A DNA stretch of 64,000 bases from assembly GCF_002277895.1 (NCBI RefSeq), contig NZ_CP022998.1, forward strand, positions 3,329,501 to 3,393,500. The letters are read 5' to 3'. Under the pieces are notes generated by a model. That model saw only the letters and a list, made by a program, of their open reading frames with translations. It did no database searches and was not told the origin of the DNA. Position numbers and translations under genes: made by a program. Within the stretch, counting starts at the first letter, position 1, and every line of letters begins with the position of its first letter. This DNA comes from Rhizobium sp. 11515TR. Its GTDB lineage: Bacteria; Pseudomonadota; Alphaproteobacteria; Rhizobiales; Rhizobiaceae. This document shows positions 42,437 to 51,416 of this stretch, piece by piece.

Positions 42437-42457
42437 TTCAAGTGAAAACCCCGTGGC

Positions 42458-42482
42458 GGAACAAAGACTTTAACCGGGCGTT
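42458..42482 (+). promoter_or_regulatory. EcfG-type promoter for the HWE kinase gene
   Basis: GGAAC (42458-42462), a 16-base spacer and CGTT (42479-42482) match the consensus exactly, about 100 bases before the kinase start and just after phyR. It gives the kinase its own stress-induced transcript. Confidence 0.72.
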
Positions 42483-42583
42483 CGGGTTCGAAACGGCCGG
42501 TTTACCGACTGTTATCCGGGGCGATTCTATAGGTCGGTTCAAGTTGTTACGAGTGAGAATGCCCTATCGGCGGGGTTCTCGAA

Positions 42584-43615
42584 ATGCGTGTGAAAGGCAA
42601 GCCGGTGAATACGTCTGAACCATTACCCGGCGCGCCTTTGAGCTTGGAAGGCAAAGCCGCTCTGATGGAGCGGGCGCTTACGAGCGCCAGTGTATCCATC
42701 CTGTTCCAGGATGTAAATCTTTCGATCCGCTATGCCGACAATCTGCCGGAACACCTGCAGTCGTCTGTCGTCATGGGCGGCAATGACTCGCATCTCTTCG
42801 GAGAAAAGGATGGCGAGCACCTTTTGCGTTTGAAACGGGGGGTGCTCGAAAGCGGCAAGCCAGCAACCGCCGAGGTCGAGATCGCCAGCGGCGACGGCGC
42901 ACGGATCTACGAGCTGAAAATGGAACGCATCGGCGGGCGCAAGCCGCAGGGCGTGTTGTCCGTCATCTCCGAAATCACCGAGAGCCGCCATCGCGAAAAA
43001 GTGCTGAAGTCGCTGCTGCGTGAACTGTCGCATCGCTCCAAGAACCTGCTGGCCATCATACAGGGTATCGCCACGCAGACCGCCCGCCACACACTTTCAG
43101 TCGACAATTTTCTCATCAAATTCCGCGGCCGTCTGCAATCCCTGTCGAATTCCCAGGATCTCATCACGGATTCCAGCTGGCGCGGTGCATATTTGTTCGA
43201 ACTGGCGGAAAAGCAGTTCGCCCCCTATTGGCCCGATGCAGGCGTGCCCATGCCGATCTACGGCATCAATGCGCATCTGACGCCCAATGCTGCCGTGCAT
43301 CTGGGGCTTGCTCTGCATGAGCTCATCGTCAACTCCGCCTCGCATGGCGCCATCTCGACCGGCGCCACCAGCATCACGCTGAATTGCAAGGAAGCCGAGC
43401 TCGACGGCAAGAAGGCGATTGAGGTTGCCTGGTCTGAGCGTTTCTACGCGCCCACTGACCATGAATTCGAGGACAATAGCTTCAGCCGCACGGTGCTCGA
43501 GCGCGTCGTGCCGACGTCCATGAATGGCCGCGCAGATTTCGCCATTGACGACGGCAGCATCGGCTATCGGCTCACCATTCCCGAAACTGAGTATGAAATC
43601 CTGAGACGCCGCTGA
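42584..43615 (+). CDS. HWE-family sensor histidine kinase (PhyK-like)
   Basis: A 343-residue soluble kinase with a PAS-like N-terminal sensor (about residues 30-135) and an HWE/HisKA_2 catalytic part. The phosphoacceptor is His150 in LLRELSHRSKNLLAIIQG. The ATPase has HELIVNSASHGAIS (N-box) and VAWSERF in place of the WxE motif. No membrane helix is seen, so it senses a cytoplasmic signal. Location next to phyR makes it the probable PhyR kinase. Confidence 0.88.
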   Translation: MRVKGKPVNTSEPLPGAPLSLEGKAALMERALTSASVSILFQDVNLSIRYADNLPEHLQSSVVMGGNDSHLFGEKDGEHLLRLKRGVLESGKPATAEVEIASGDGARIYELKMERIGGRKPQGVLSVISEITESRHREKVLKSLLRELSHRSKNLLAIIQGIATQTARHTLSVDNFLIKFRGRLQSLSNSQDLITDSSWRGAYLFELAEKQFAPYWPDAGVPMPIYGINAHLTPNAAVHLGLALHELIVNSASHGAISTGATSITLNCKEAELDGKKAIEVAWSERFYAPTDHEFEDNSFSRTVLERVVPTSMNGRADFAIDDGSIGYRLTIPETEYEILRRR

Positions 43616-44095
43616 AGCGGGCGGCGAGAACAAAATAAAACAGCCAGTGCGAGGGCGGCGCACTGGCTGCTTTGCACTCATCGGGAGGGGACCGTGAGTA
43701 GAGTCCTGAGACGTATTGGGCGTGCATCAGGAGATGCGATCATCATCAGGACATCGACATAACGATGCTGGAAAGCCTTGGTTCCACCCAGATCCAAAAA
43801 AATTCATCAGCTTTTTACATTTCAACACAACCTCTGACATGGCGTCCCTCCAATCGCAGACAGACGCTCTCAGTCATTGTGATGTTTCAGACCTTTCCGA
43901 ACCGCCTACGGAAAAGAAGAAAAAACTATTTAAATCAAATGGTTAATATAAAAACTCCAGTGATCGAAATGTTCTCATTCCCCCACAGGAGAGCCTATCG
44001 AAGCACGCTTTGCCATCAAAATTTTACCGTTTGATAAATTTTTTAAGCTGAGTTACCGTTCCAGTCCTAGCCGTTTACTATAAGAGGGAACTTCA
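43616..44095. other. 480-base intergenic region upstream of preT
   Basis: It starts with the kinase terminator. From about 43780 it becomes markedly AT-rich (for example 43906-44060), fitting a promoter region for the preT-preA operon. Two short plus-strand open frames (43716-43946 and 43765-44034) have atypical composition and no recognisable product. No structured RNA was recognised. Confidence 0.4.
43641..43669 (+). terminator. Terminator-like hairpin after the HWE kinase
   Basis: An 11-bp perfect stem (43641-43651 with 43659-43669) with a 7-base loop is followed by CTTTGC. It closes the phyR/kinase region. Confidence 0.65.
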
Positions 44096-45454
44096 ATGGG
44101 ACGACTGGAAACTGGGATTCATAAAGGCAGGCTCACGCCCGCTGAATATGATGCAAACTTTTCCGATCTTCACCCGCGCCTCAACAAACACGAGGCGCTG
44201 GTCGCATCCGACCGATGCTATTTCTGCTACGACGCGCCGTGCATGACGGCCTGTCCTACCTCCATCGACATTCCGATGTTTATCCGTCAGATCTCGACGG
44301 GTAATCCCGTCGGCTCGGCCAAGACGATCTTCGATCAGAATATCCTCGGCGGCATGTGCGCCCGCGTCTGTCCCACCGAACAGCTCTGCGAGCAGGCTTG
44401 CGTGCGCAACACTGCCGAAGAGCGCCCGGTCGAGATCGGGCGCCTGCAGCGCTATGCAACCGACGTGGCGATGGCGGAGAACAAGCAGTTCTATTCTCGT
44501 GCAGAATCCACTGGCAAGAAGATCGCCGTCATCGGCGCTGGCCCAGCCGGTCTCGCCTGCGCGCACCGTCTCGCCGTCAATGGGCATGACGTTACCATCT
44601 TCGATGCCCGCGAGAAGGCCGGCGGTCTGAACGAATACGGTATCGCCACCTACAAGACGGTCGACGATTTCGCTCAGAAGGAAGTCGATTACGTGCTCGC
44701 CATCGGTGGTATCGAGGTGAAGAACGGCCAGGCTCTCGGCCGCGATTTCAGCCTCTCCGACCTTTCCCAGCAATATGACGCCGTCTTCCTCGGCCTCGGC
44801 CTTGCCGGCGTCAACGCGCTGCGGGCTGAAGGCGAGGACCTCGAGGGCGTTGCCGATGCCGTTGCTTACATCGCCGAGCTACGTCAGGCCGGCAACAAGG
44901 CCGATATCGCCATCGGGCGCCGCGTGGTCGTTCTCGGTGGCGGCATGACCGCGATCGACGCAGCCGTGCAGGCAAAACTGCTCGGCGCCGAAGAGGTGAC
45001 GATCTGCTATCGCCGCGGCAAGGAACACATGAACGCCTCGGAATTCGAGCAGGATCTGGCCGCCTCCAAGGGCGTCATCATCCGCCATTGGCTCGCTCCG
45101 AAGCGTATCCTCGACAAGGATGGCAAGGTCGCCGGGATCGAGGTCGAATATACCGAGTTGCGTGACGGCAAGCTCGTTGGCACCGGCGATGTCGGCATCA
45201 TCGCCGCCGACCAGATCTTCAAGGCGATCGGCCAGACGTTCGAGGCTTCAGGCCTCGGCGCGCTGCGCATGGAATCCGGCCGTATCGCCATCGATGGCGA
45301 AGGCCGCACCTCGATCGAAGGCGTCTGGGCCGGCGGCGACTGCGTGCTTGGCGGCGATGACCTGACAGTCTCGGCCGTGGCACAGGGTCGCGACGCGGCC
45401 GAATCCATCAACCGTGCGCTCGCTGCCGCCACGCCGGCCGCTGCAGTCGCCTGA
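44096..45454 (+). CDS. preT: NAD-dependent dihydropyrimidine dehydrogenase subunit PreT
   Basis: A 452-residue iron-sulfur flavoprotein. N-terminal cysteine clusters (CYFCYDAPCMTACPTSIDIP and ARVCPTEQLCEQACV) bind 4Fe-4S centres. An FAD site (VIGAGPAGLACAHRLA, near residue 144) and a second nucleotide-binding motif (VVLGGGMTAIDAA) follow. It passes electrons from NADH to PreA for reduction of uracil and thymine, the first step of reductive pyrimidine breakdown. It is the first gene of the operon, with GAGGGAAC upstream. Confidence 0.92.
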   Translation: MGRLETGIHKGRLTPAEYDANFSDLHPRLNKHEALVASDRCYFCYDAPCMTACPTSIDIPMFIRQISTGNPVGSAKTIFDQNILGGMCARVCPTEQLCEQACVRNTAEERPVEIGRLQRYATDVAMAENKQFYSRAESTGKKIAVIGAGPAGLACAHRLAVNGHDVTIFDAREKAGGLNEYGIATYKTVDDFAQKEVDYVLAIGGIEVKNGQALGRDFSLSDLSQQYDAVFLGLGLAGVNALRAEGEDLEGVADAVAYIAELRQAGNKADIAIGRRVVVLGGGMTAIDAAVQAKLLGAEEVTICYRRGKEHMNASEFEQDLAASKGVIIRHWLAPKRILDKDGKVAGIEVEYTELRDGKLVGTGDVGIIAADQIFKAIGQTFEASGLGALRMESGRIAIDGEGRTSIEGVWAGGDCVLGGDDLTVSAVAQGRDAAESINRALAAATPAAAVA

Positions 45455-45467
45455 AAGGAGAACCGAT

Positions 45468-46781
45468 ATGGCTGATCTCCGCAATAATTTCGTTGGCATC
45501 AAGTCTCCGAACCCGTTCTGGCTGGCCTCCGCGCCGCCGACCGACAAAGCCTACAACGTGGAGCGCGCTTTTAAGGCGGGCTGGGGCGGCGTCGTCTGGA
45601 AGACGCTCGGCGAAGAAGGACCACCTGTTGTCAACGTCAACGGCCCACGCTACGGCGCGATCTGGGGCGCCGACCGACGCCTGCTCGGCCTCAACAATAT
45701 CGAACTGATCACCGACCGCGACCTCTACACCAATCTGCGCGAAATGAAGCAGGTAAAGAAGAACTGGCCGGATCGCGCATTGATCGCCTCGATCATGGTC
45801 CCCTGCGTCGAGGATGCCTGGAAGGCGATCCTGCCGCTGGTCGAGGAAACGGAAGCCGACGGCATCGAACTCAATTTCGGCTGTCCCCACGGCATGTCCG
45901 AGCGCGGCATGGGCTCCGCGGTCGGACAGGTGCCGGAATATATCGAAATGGTCGTGCGCTGGTGCAAGCAGTACACGCGCATGCCCGTCATCACCAAGCT
46001 GACCCCCAATATCACCGATATCCGCAAGCCCGCCCGCGCCGCCAAGGCCGGCGGCACCGACGCGGTCTCGCTGATCAACACGATCAATTCGATCGTCTCG
46101 GTCGATCTCGACAATTTCGCTCCGAACCCGACTGTCGGTGGCAAGGGCAGCCATGGCGGCTATTGCGGCCCGGCGGTGAAGCCGATCGCGCTCAACATGG
46201 TAGCCGAGATCGCCCGCGATCCTGAAACCTATGGCCTGCCGATATCGGGCATCGGCGGCATCACAACCTGGCGCGATGCAGCCGAATTCCTGGCGCTCGG
46301 CGCCGGCAACGTGCAGGTCTGCACCGCGGCCATGACCTACGGCTTCAAGATCGTTGAGGAGATGATATCAGGCCTTTCCGACTGGATGGACGAGAAGGGA
46401 CATCGCAGCCTGGACGATATCATCGCCCGTGCCGTGCCGAATGTTTCCGATTGGCAGTATCTCAACCTCAACTATATCGCCAAGGCGAAGATCGACCAGG
46501 ATGCCTGCATCAAGTGCGGCCGCTGTCACATCGCCTGCGAGGACACCTCACATCAGGCGATCACCAACATGGTCGATGGCGTCAGGCGCTTCGAGGTGAT
46601 GGAAGAGGAATGCGTCGGCTGCAATCTCTGCGTCAACGTCTGTCCGGTCGAGAACTGCATCACCATGGAAGAACTGCCCGCTGGCGCCCTCGACAAACGC
46701 ACCGGCAAGGTGGTCGATCCGAACTACGCCAACTGGACGACCCATCCAAACAATCCGATGGCGCGTCAGGCGGCAGAATAA
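45468..46781 (+). CDS. preA: NAD-dependent dihydropyrimidine dehydrogenase subunit PreA
   Basis: A 437-residue enzyme with a dihydroorotate dehydrogenase-like FMN TIM barrel (about residues 1-310, including ADGIELNFGCPHGMSERGMG). A C-terminal ferredoxin domain has two 4Fe-4S motifs (CIKCGRCHIACEDTSHQ and CVGCNLCVNVCP). It reduces uracil or thymine to the dihydro form. AAAGGAG precedes the start; a terminator follows the stop. Confidence 0.93.
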   Translation: MADLRNNFVGIKSPNPFWLASAPPTDKAYNVERAFKAGWGGVVWKTLGEEGPPVVNVNGPRYGAIWGADRRLLGLNNIELITDRDLYTNLREMKQVKKNWPDRALIASIMVPCVEDAWKAILPLVEETEADGIELNFGCPHGMSERGMGSAVGQVPEYIEMVVRWCKQYTRMPVITKLTPNITDIRKPARAAKAGGTDAVSLINTINSIVSVDLDNFAPNPTVGGKGSHGGYCGPAVKPIALNMVAEIARDPETYGLPISGIGGITTWRDAAEFLALGAGNVQVCTAAMTYGFKIVEEMISGLSDWMDEKGHRSLDDIIARAVPNVSDWQYLNLNYIAKAKIDQDACIKCGRCHIACEDTSHQAITNMVDGVRRFEVMEEECVGCNLCVNVCPVENCITMEELPAGALDKRTGKVVDPNYANWTTHPNNPMARQAAE

Positions 46782-46804
46782 TAACGGTATATCCGCAGGC
46801 ATTC

Positions 46805-46838
46805 AAAAGGCGGCCGCAGCTTGCTGCGGCTGCCTTTT
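46805..46838. terminator. Terminator between preA and the RutR-like gene
   Basis: A 15-bp stem (46805-46819 with 46824-46838, one G-T pair) with A4 and T4 ends can serve both convergent genes. Confidence 0.8.
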
Positions 46839-46874
46839 ATGTTAGGCGCAAACTTTCGAAGGATGAGCCACCGC

Positions 46875-47519
46875 TCAGCCCTGACGAATCCGAAGCCCGT
46901 CGACAAAAAGCTGTTCCAGATAGCGGGCAGCGTCCTCGAAGCGCCCCTCGCCCGAATGCTCGTCGCCGAGCACGGCGCGCACCTGCACGTCGAAGTCGGC
47001 GTAATGCTGCGTGGTCGACCAGATCGAGAAGATCAGGTGATAGGGATCGCACTTGACGATCTTGCCTGCCTGAGCCCAGGCGCGGATGACCTCGGCCTTC
47101 TCGTCGACAAGCGCCTTCAGCGGTCCGCGCAGCTCGTCCTCCACATGCGGCGCGCCCTGCAGCATTTCATTGGCAAAAAGCCGGCTTTCGCGCGGGAAAT
47201 CGCGTGCCATTTCGAGCTTGCGACGGATATAGGAGCGGATCTCGCTTTCGGGATTGCCGTTGGCGTCGAAGGCGCGCAGCGGCTCCAGCCAGGTAAACAG
47301 CACCCGGTCGATCAAGGCCCGATGCATCGCCTCCTTGGTGCGGAAATAGTAGAGCAGATTGGGCTTCGACATGCCGGCAACTTCGGCGATCTGATCGATG
47401 GTCGAGCCGCGGAAACCGCTGACGGAAAATACGTCCAGCGCGGCTTCCAGTATAATTTCCTCTTTCTCTTCCTGGATACGGGTGCGGCGCTGTGTCTTGG
47501 CGGCTCTGGGAATGGCCAT
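46875..47519 (-). CDS. rutR: TetR family regulator, RutR-like
   Basis: A 214-residue TetR protein with N-terminal helix-turn-helix (GSTIDQIAEVAGMSKPNLLYYF, about residues 38-60) and a C-terminal domain typical of RutR (FANEMLQGAPHVEDEL, then HLIFSIWSTTQHYADFDVQV). RutR proteins sense uracil or thymine and control pyrimidine degradation genes. It sits amid such genes, and a RutR-like site lies 146 bases upstream. Confidence 0.87.
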   Translation of the reverse strand: MAIPRAAKTQRRTRIQEEKEEIILEAALDVFSVSGFRGSTIDQIAEVAGMSKPNLLYYFRTKEAMHRALIDRVLFTWLEPLRAFDANGNPESEIRSYIRRKLEMARDFPRESRLFANEMLQGAPHVEDELRGPLKALVDEKAEVIRAWAQAGKIVKCDPYHLIFSIWSTTQHYADFDVQVRAVLGDEHSGEGRFEDAARYLEQLFVDGLRIRQG

Positions 47520-47664
47520 GTCTGCTCTGTTTCTCCTTGAAATCCAAGCCTTTCGGCCGAGCTCTCATTCACCCTGTCGATGCATCGGATTTAGGCAATC
47601 GCCTGAAATTTTATCGGAAATTTTCGTGCTTTTCGTCTTGAGCCGCGCCACGGAAGTTGTAATG

Positions 47665-47680
47665 TTTACCAATCGGTCAA
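47665..47680. promoter_or_regulatory. Candidate RutR operator
   Basis: Read on the minus strand, TTGACCGATTGGTAAA matches the RutR consensus TTGACCA-N2-TGGTCAA at 12 of 14 defined positions. An extra TCGGTCA half-site follows at 47685-47691. It lies between the divergent rutR-like and amidohydrolase genes. Confidence 0.55.
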
Positions 47681-47828
47681 ATTATCGGTCAGATGTTTCT
47701 TAAAGGCAACTGGCGATTTTCCGGGCAAGAAAAACAAGACGACGCTCGGGAATTTGGAATAAGACCAACGGGAACAATTTTGGGCATGCACCTTGCGTGC
47801 CCCAGGACAAACAGGTGAGGATTGCATC

Positions 47829-49082
47829 ATGGTGGCAGCGCCAGGAGAAAACATGCGTATCAATGGCGATCGCCTTTGGGATACGCTGATGGACATGGCG
47901 AAGATCGGCCCCGGCATTGCCGGCGGCAACAATCGTCAAACGCTGACCGATGCCGACGCCGAAGGACGCAGCCTCTTCAAGAGCTGGTGCGACAAGGCCG
48001 GCTTGACCGTCGGCATCGACAAGATGGGCACGATGTTCGCCACCCGCGCCGGCACCGACCCGGATGCGCTGCCCGTCTATGTCGGCTCGCATCTCGATAC
48101 CCAACCGACCGGCGGTAAATATGACGGCGTCCTCGGCGTGCTCGCTGCGCTCGAAGTCGTCCGCACGATGAACGACCTCGGCATCCAAACCAAGCATCCG
48201 ATCGTGGTCACCAATTGGGCCAACGAGGAAGGCGCGCGCTTCGCACCGGCCATGCTCGCCTCTGGCGTCTTTGCCGGCGTGCACACACTGGACTATGCCT
48301 ATGCCCGCAAGGATCCCGACGGAAAGACCTATGGCGAAGAACTGAAGCGCATCGGTTGGCTCGGCGACGAAGAAGTCGGCGCGCGCAGGATGCATGCCTA
48401 TTTCGAATATCATATCGAACAGGGCCCGATCTTGGAGGCCGAGAACAAGACGATCGGCGTCGTTACACACTGTCAGGGCCTTTGGTGGCTGGAATTCACG
48501 CTGACCGGGAAGGAAGCCCATACCGGCTCGACGCCGATGGCCATGCGCGTCAATGCCGGACTTGCTATGTCGCGGATCGTCGAGATGGTGCAGAGCGTCG
48601 CGATGGAAAACCAGCCGGGCGCCGTCGGAGGTGTCGGCCAGGTCTTTTTCTCGCCGAATTCGCGCAATGTCCTCCCCGGCAAGGTGGTTTTCACCGTCGA
48701 CATCCGCACGCCGGACAAGGAAAAGCTCGATCGTATGCGCACCAAGATCGAAACCGAAGGCAAGAAGATCGCCGATGCTCTTGGCGTCGGCTGCTCGGTC
48801 GAAGCCATCGGCCATTTCGAGCCGGTCACCTTCGATCCCAAGCTCGTCACGTCCGTGCGCAACGCCGCTGAAAAACTCGGCTATAGCCACATGAACATCA
48901 TCTCCGGCGCCGGTCACGATGCCTGCTGGGCCGCCAAGGTCGCTCCGGCCACGATGGTCATGTGCCCCTGCGTCGGCGGCCTCTCCCACAACGAGGCCGA
49001 AGAAATCTCCAAGGAATGGGCAGCCGCCGGAGCGGATGTGCTGTTCCACGCAGTCGTTGAGACGGCGGAGATCGTGGCGTGA
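47829..49082 (+). CDS. M20 Zn-dependent amidohydrolase (N-carbamoyl-beta-alanine amidohydrolase)
   Basis: A 417-residue M20-family hydrolase. Metal-binding segments are GSHLDTQPTGGKYDGVLG near residue 80, NEEGARF and EYHIEQGPILE; a dimerisation domain with GKEAHTGSTPM follows. In this cluster it should hydrolyse N-carbamoyl-beta-alanine (or the methyl analogue) to the beta-amino acid, CO2 and ammonia, the last step of the reductive pathway. ATG 47829 is used; ATG 47853, after AGGAG, is an alternative. Confidence 0.87.
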   Translation: MVAAPGENMRINGDRLWDTLMDMAKIGPGIAGGNNRQTLTDADAEGRSLFKSWCDKAGLTVGIDKMGTMFATRAGTDPDALPVYVGSHLDTQPTGGKYDGVLGVLAALEVVRTMNDLGIQTKHPIVVTNWANEEGARFAPAMLASGVFAGVHTLDYAYARKDPDGKTYGEELKRIGWLGDEEVGARRMHAYFEYHIEQGPILEAENKTIGVVTHCQGLWWLEFTLTGKEAHTGSTPMAMRVNAGLAMSRIVEMVQSVAMENQPGAVGGVGQVFFSPNSRNVLPGKVVFTVDIRTPDKEKLDRMRTKIETEGKKIADALGVGCSVEAIGHFEPVTFDPKLVTSVRNAAEKLGYSHMNIISGAGHDACWAAKVAPATMVMCPCVGGLSHNEAEEISKEWAAAGADVLFHAVVETAEIVA

Positions 49083-49105
49083 GAAAGATGCCCCTCGCGC
49101 AACAG

Positions 49106-49282
49106 TCCCCCTCATCCGCCCTTCGGGCACCTTCTCCCCGATGGGAGAAGGTGGGATTTGCTGCGATTGTCAGCTTCACGCACGCAAGATTAGCTGAAAG
49201 ACTGTTGTTTCATATCGAAGGTGCGGCAAAAATCCCCTTCTCCCCTCAGGGAGAAGGTGCCCGAAGGGCGGATGAGGGGGCA
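49106..49282. repeat. RIME-like palindromic repeat, copy 1
   Basis: Two palindromic arms in opposite orientation bound a spacer. The left arm (49106-49153) contains CCCTCATCCGCCCTTCGGGC and the right arm (49235-49282) its inverse, GCCCGAAGGGCGGATGAGGG. This is the form of rhizobial intergenic mosaic elements. Part of the spacer, ATCGAAGGTGCGGCA, recurs in copy 2. Confidence 0.8.
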
Positions 49283-49288
49283 CTACCG

Positions 49289-49720
49289 ATGCCGGACAAC
49301 AATGACATTACCAAACGCCGCCCCGGCAAAACCCAGCAAGCCCGCCGCCTTCGAAAAACCAACACCGAGGAAGAATATCGCCTCTGGAGCGATCTGCGTG
49401 ACCGCCGACTGAATGGACACAAATTTGCAAGACAGATTCCGCTCGGTCCCTATGTGGTTGATTTCCTCTGTCGCGATAAATCGCTGATCGTCGAGATCGA
49501 TGGCTTCCAACATGCCAGATCCCCTTCTGACGCCATTCGTACGCGTGGGCTCAACATGCATGGCTATTCGGTGCTGAGATTTTGGAATCATGAGATCACC
49601 AGCGAGCGGCGAGCGGTTCTTGAGACGATTTTGGCTGCACTTGACGGACGGATATTCGAAAGAGACGACATTCTGCGCTTCTATCCTGCGATCAAGCCGA
49701 CGGGGGAAATAAGCGAGTGA
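49289..49720 (+). CDS. DUF559 domain protein (Vsr-like endonuclease fold)
   Basis: A 143-residue protein. The DUF559 core reads RRLRKTNTEEEYRLWSDLRDRRL, then VDFLCRDKSLIVEIDGFQHA and GYSVLRFWNHEI, a pattern of the PD-(D/E)xK nuclease fold with acidic residues at the expected strands. ATG 49289 lies just after the first RIME-like repeat; the second begins 14 bases after its stop. It sits inside the pyrimidine cluster but has no evident role in it. Function is uncertain. Confidence 0.8.
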   Translation: MPDNNDITKRRPGKTQQARRLRKTNTEEEYRLWSDLRDRRLNGHKFARQIPLGPYVVDFLCRDKSLIVEIDGFQHARSPSDAIRTRGLNMHGYSVLRFWNHEITSERRAVLETILAALDGRIFERDDILRFYPAIKPTGEISE

Positions 49721-49734
49721 CATATTCGAACCAT

Positions 49735-49887
49735 GCCCCCTCATCCGCCCTTCGGGCACCTTCTCCCCAAGGGGAGAAGGCGGGAACAACGGTCTTCGCT
49801 GATCGGCTCTTGTTTGACATCGAAGGTACGGCAGAAATCTCCTTCTCCCCTCGGGGAGAAGGTGGCCCGAAGGGTCGGATGAGGGGG
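49735..49887. repeat. RIME-like palindromic repeat, copy 2
   Basis: Arms at 49735-49782 and 49841-49887 repeat those of copy 1 with a few changes (GAAGGGTCGG for GAAGGGCGG). The spacer contains ATCGAAGGTACGGCA, homologous to copy 1. Together the copies bracket the DUF559 gene. Confidence 0.8.
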
Positions 49888-49928
49888 CGCCGAGGATGTC
49901 AGAATCTCAAAAACAGGGAACAAACATC

Positions 49929-51383
49929 ATGAGCACAGTCATCAAGGGTGGAACCATCGTCACGGCCGACCTGACCTATAAGGCGGATGTGAAGATCGAA
50001 GGTGGCAAGATCGTCGAAATCGGGCAGAATCTCTCGGGCAACGAAGTGCTGGATGCGTCCGGCTGCTACGTTATGCCTGGCGGCATCGATCCGCACACGC
50101 ATCTCGAAATGCCGTTCATGGGCACCTATTCCTCCGACGACTTCGAGAGCGGCACCCGCGCAGCACTTGCCGGCGGCACGACGATGGTGGTGGATTTCGC
50201 GCTCCCCTCGCCCGGCCAGTCGCTGCTCGAGGCGCTGACCATGTGGGACAACAAGTCCACCCGCGCGACCTGCGACTATTCCTTCCATATGGCGATCACC
50301 TGGTGGGGCGAGCAGGTCTTCAACGAGATGGAAGCCATCGTCCGCGACAAGGGCATCAACACCTTCAAGCACTTCATGGCCTATAAGGGCGCGCTGATGG
50401 TGGATGACGACGAGATGTTCTCTTCCTTCCAGCGCTGCGCCGAGCTCGGTGCATTGCCGCTCGTCCACGCGGAAAACGGTGACGTGGTCGCGCAGATGCA
50501 GGCAAAGCTGCTGGCCGAAGGCAATAACGGCCCGGAAGCGCATGCCTATTCCCGCCCGGCGGAAGTCGAAGGCGAGGCAACGAACCGCGCCATCATGATC
50601 GCCGATATGGCCGGTTCGCCCGTCTATATCGTCCATACCTCCTGCGAACAGGCGCATGAAGCCATCCGCCGCGCCCGCCAGAAGGGTATGCGCGTCTATG
50701 GCGAGCCGCTGATCCAGCACCTGACGCTCGACGAAAGCGAATATGCCAATGCGGATTGGGATCATGCCGCCCGCCGCGTCATGTCGCCCCCCTTCCGCAA
50801 CAAGCAGCATCAGGACAGCCTCTGGGCCGGCCTCGCCTCCGGCTCGCTGCAGGTGGTCGCGACTGACCATTGTGCGTTTACGACCGAGCAGAAGCGCTTC
50901 GGTCTCAACGACTTCACCAAGATCCCGAACGGGACCGGGGGACTCGAAGACCGCATGCCGATGCTCTGGACCCATGGCGTCAGCACCGGCCGCCTGACGA
51001 TGAACGAATTCGTCGCCGTCACCTCCACCAACATCGCCAAGATCCTTAACGTCTATCCGAAGAAGGGCGCGATCCTCGTCGGTGCCGATGCCGATATCGT
51101 CGTCTGGGACCCGAAGCGCTCGAAGACCATCACCGCCAAGACGCAGCAGTCGGCCATCGATTACAACGTCTTCGAAGGCAAGGAAGTGACCGGCCTGCCG
51201 CGCTACACGTTGACGCGCGGCGTCGTCGCCATCGAGGAAGGCACGGTGAAGACCAAGGAGGGCCACGGCGAGTTCGTCAGGCGCGATCCCTTCACCGCCG
51301 TCAACCGTGCGCTTTCGACCTGGAAAGAAGTCACTGCGCCGCGCAAGGTCCAGCGCAGCGGCATCCCCGCAAGCGGGGTATGA
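49929..51383 (+). CDS. Dihydropyrimidinase (D-hydantoinase)
   Basis: A 484-residue cyclic amidohydrolase. The first metal ligands are His56 and His58 (GIDPHTHLEMPF). The carboxylated lysine lies in the TFKHFMAYKG segment near residue 145; later ligands include LVHAENGD, YIVHTSCEQA and VATDHCAFT. It opens dihydrouracil or dihydrothymine to the N-carbamoyl-beta-amino acid, the second step of the pathway. ATG 49929 is chosen because the preceding codons lie beside the repeat and lack conservation. Confidence 0.92.
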   Translation: MSTVIKGGTIVTADLTYKADVKIEGGKIVEIGQNLSGNEVLDASGCYVMPGGIDPHTHLEMPFMGTYSSDDFESGTRAALAGGTTMVVDFALPSPGQSLLEALTMWDNKSTRATCDYSFHMAITWWGEQVFNEMEAIVRDKGINTFKHFMAYKGALMVDDDEMFSSFQRCAELGALPLVHAENGDVVAQMQAKLLAEGNNGPEAHAYSRPAEVEGEATNRAIMIADMAGSPVYIVHTSCEQAHEAIRRARQKGMRVYGEPLIQHLTLDESEYANADWDHAARRVMSPPFRNKQHQDSLWAGLASGSLQVVATDHCAFTTEQKRFGLNDFTKIPNGTGGLEDRMPMLWTHGVSTGRLTMNEFVAVTSTNIAKILNVYPKKGAILVGADADIVVWDPKRSKTITAKTQQSAIDYNVFEGKEVTGLPRYTLTRGVVAIEEGTVKTKEGHGEFVRRDPFTAVNRALSTWKEVTAPRKVQRSGIPASGV

Positions 51384-51416
51384 CGCTTGGGCCCGGCGCT
51401 TCGGCTCATCGGCCGC

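Noticed and set aside
43716..44034. Two short plus-strand open frames upstream of preT
   Set aside because: Both are in AT-rich intergenic DNA, with atypical codon use and no recognisable product. They overlap each other in different frames.
47700..49130. 476-codon minus-strand open frame
   Set aside because: It is antisense to the M20 amidohydrolase, whose metal-binding motifs are intact. The antisense product has no recognisable features.
49106..49887. CRISPR-like repeat array
   Set aside because: The repeated units are palindromic mosaic elements in inverted pairs around a gene. They lack regular spacing and short unique spacers, and no cas genes are present.
49899..51266. 455-codon minus-strand open frame
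   Set aside because: It is antisense to the dihydropyrimidinase gene, whose catalytic motifs are clear.
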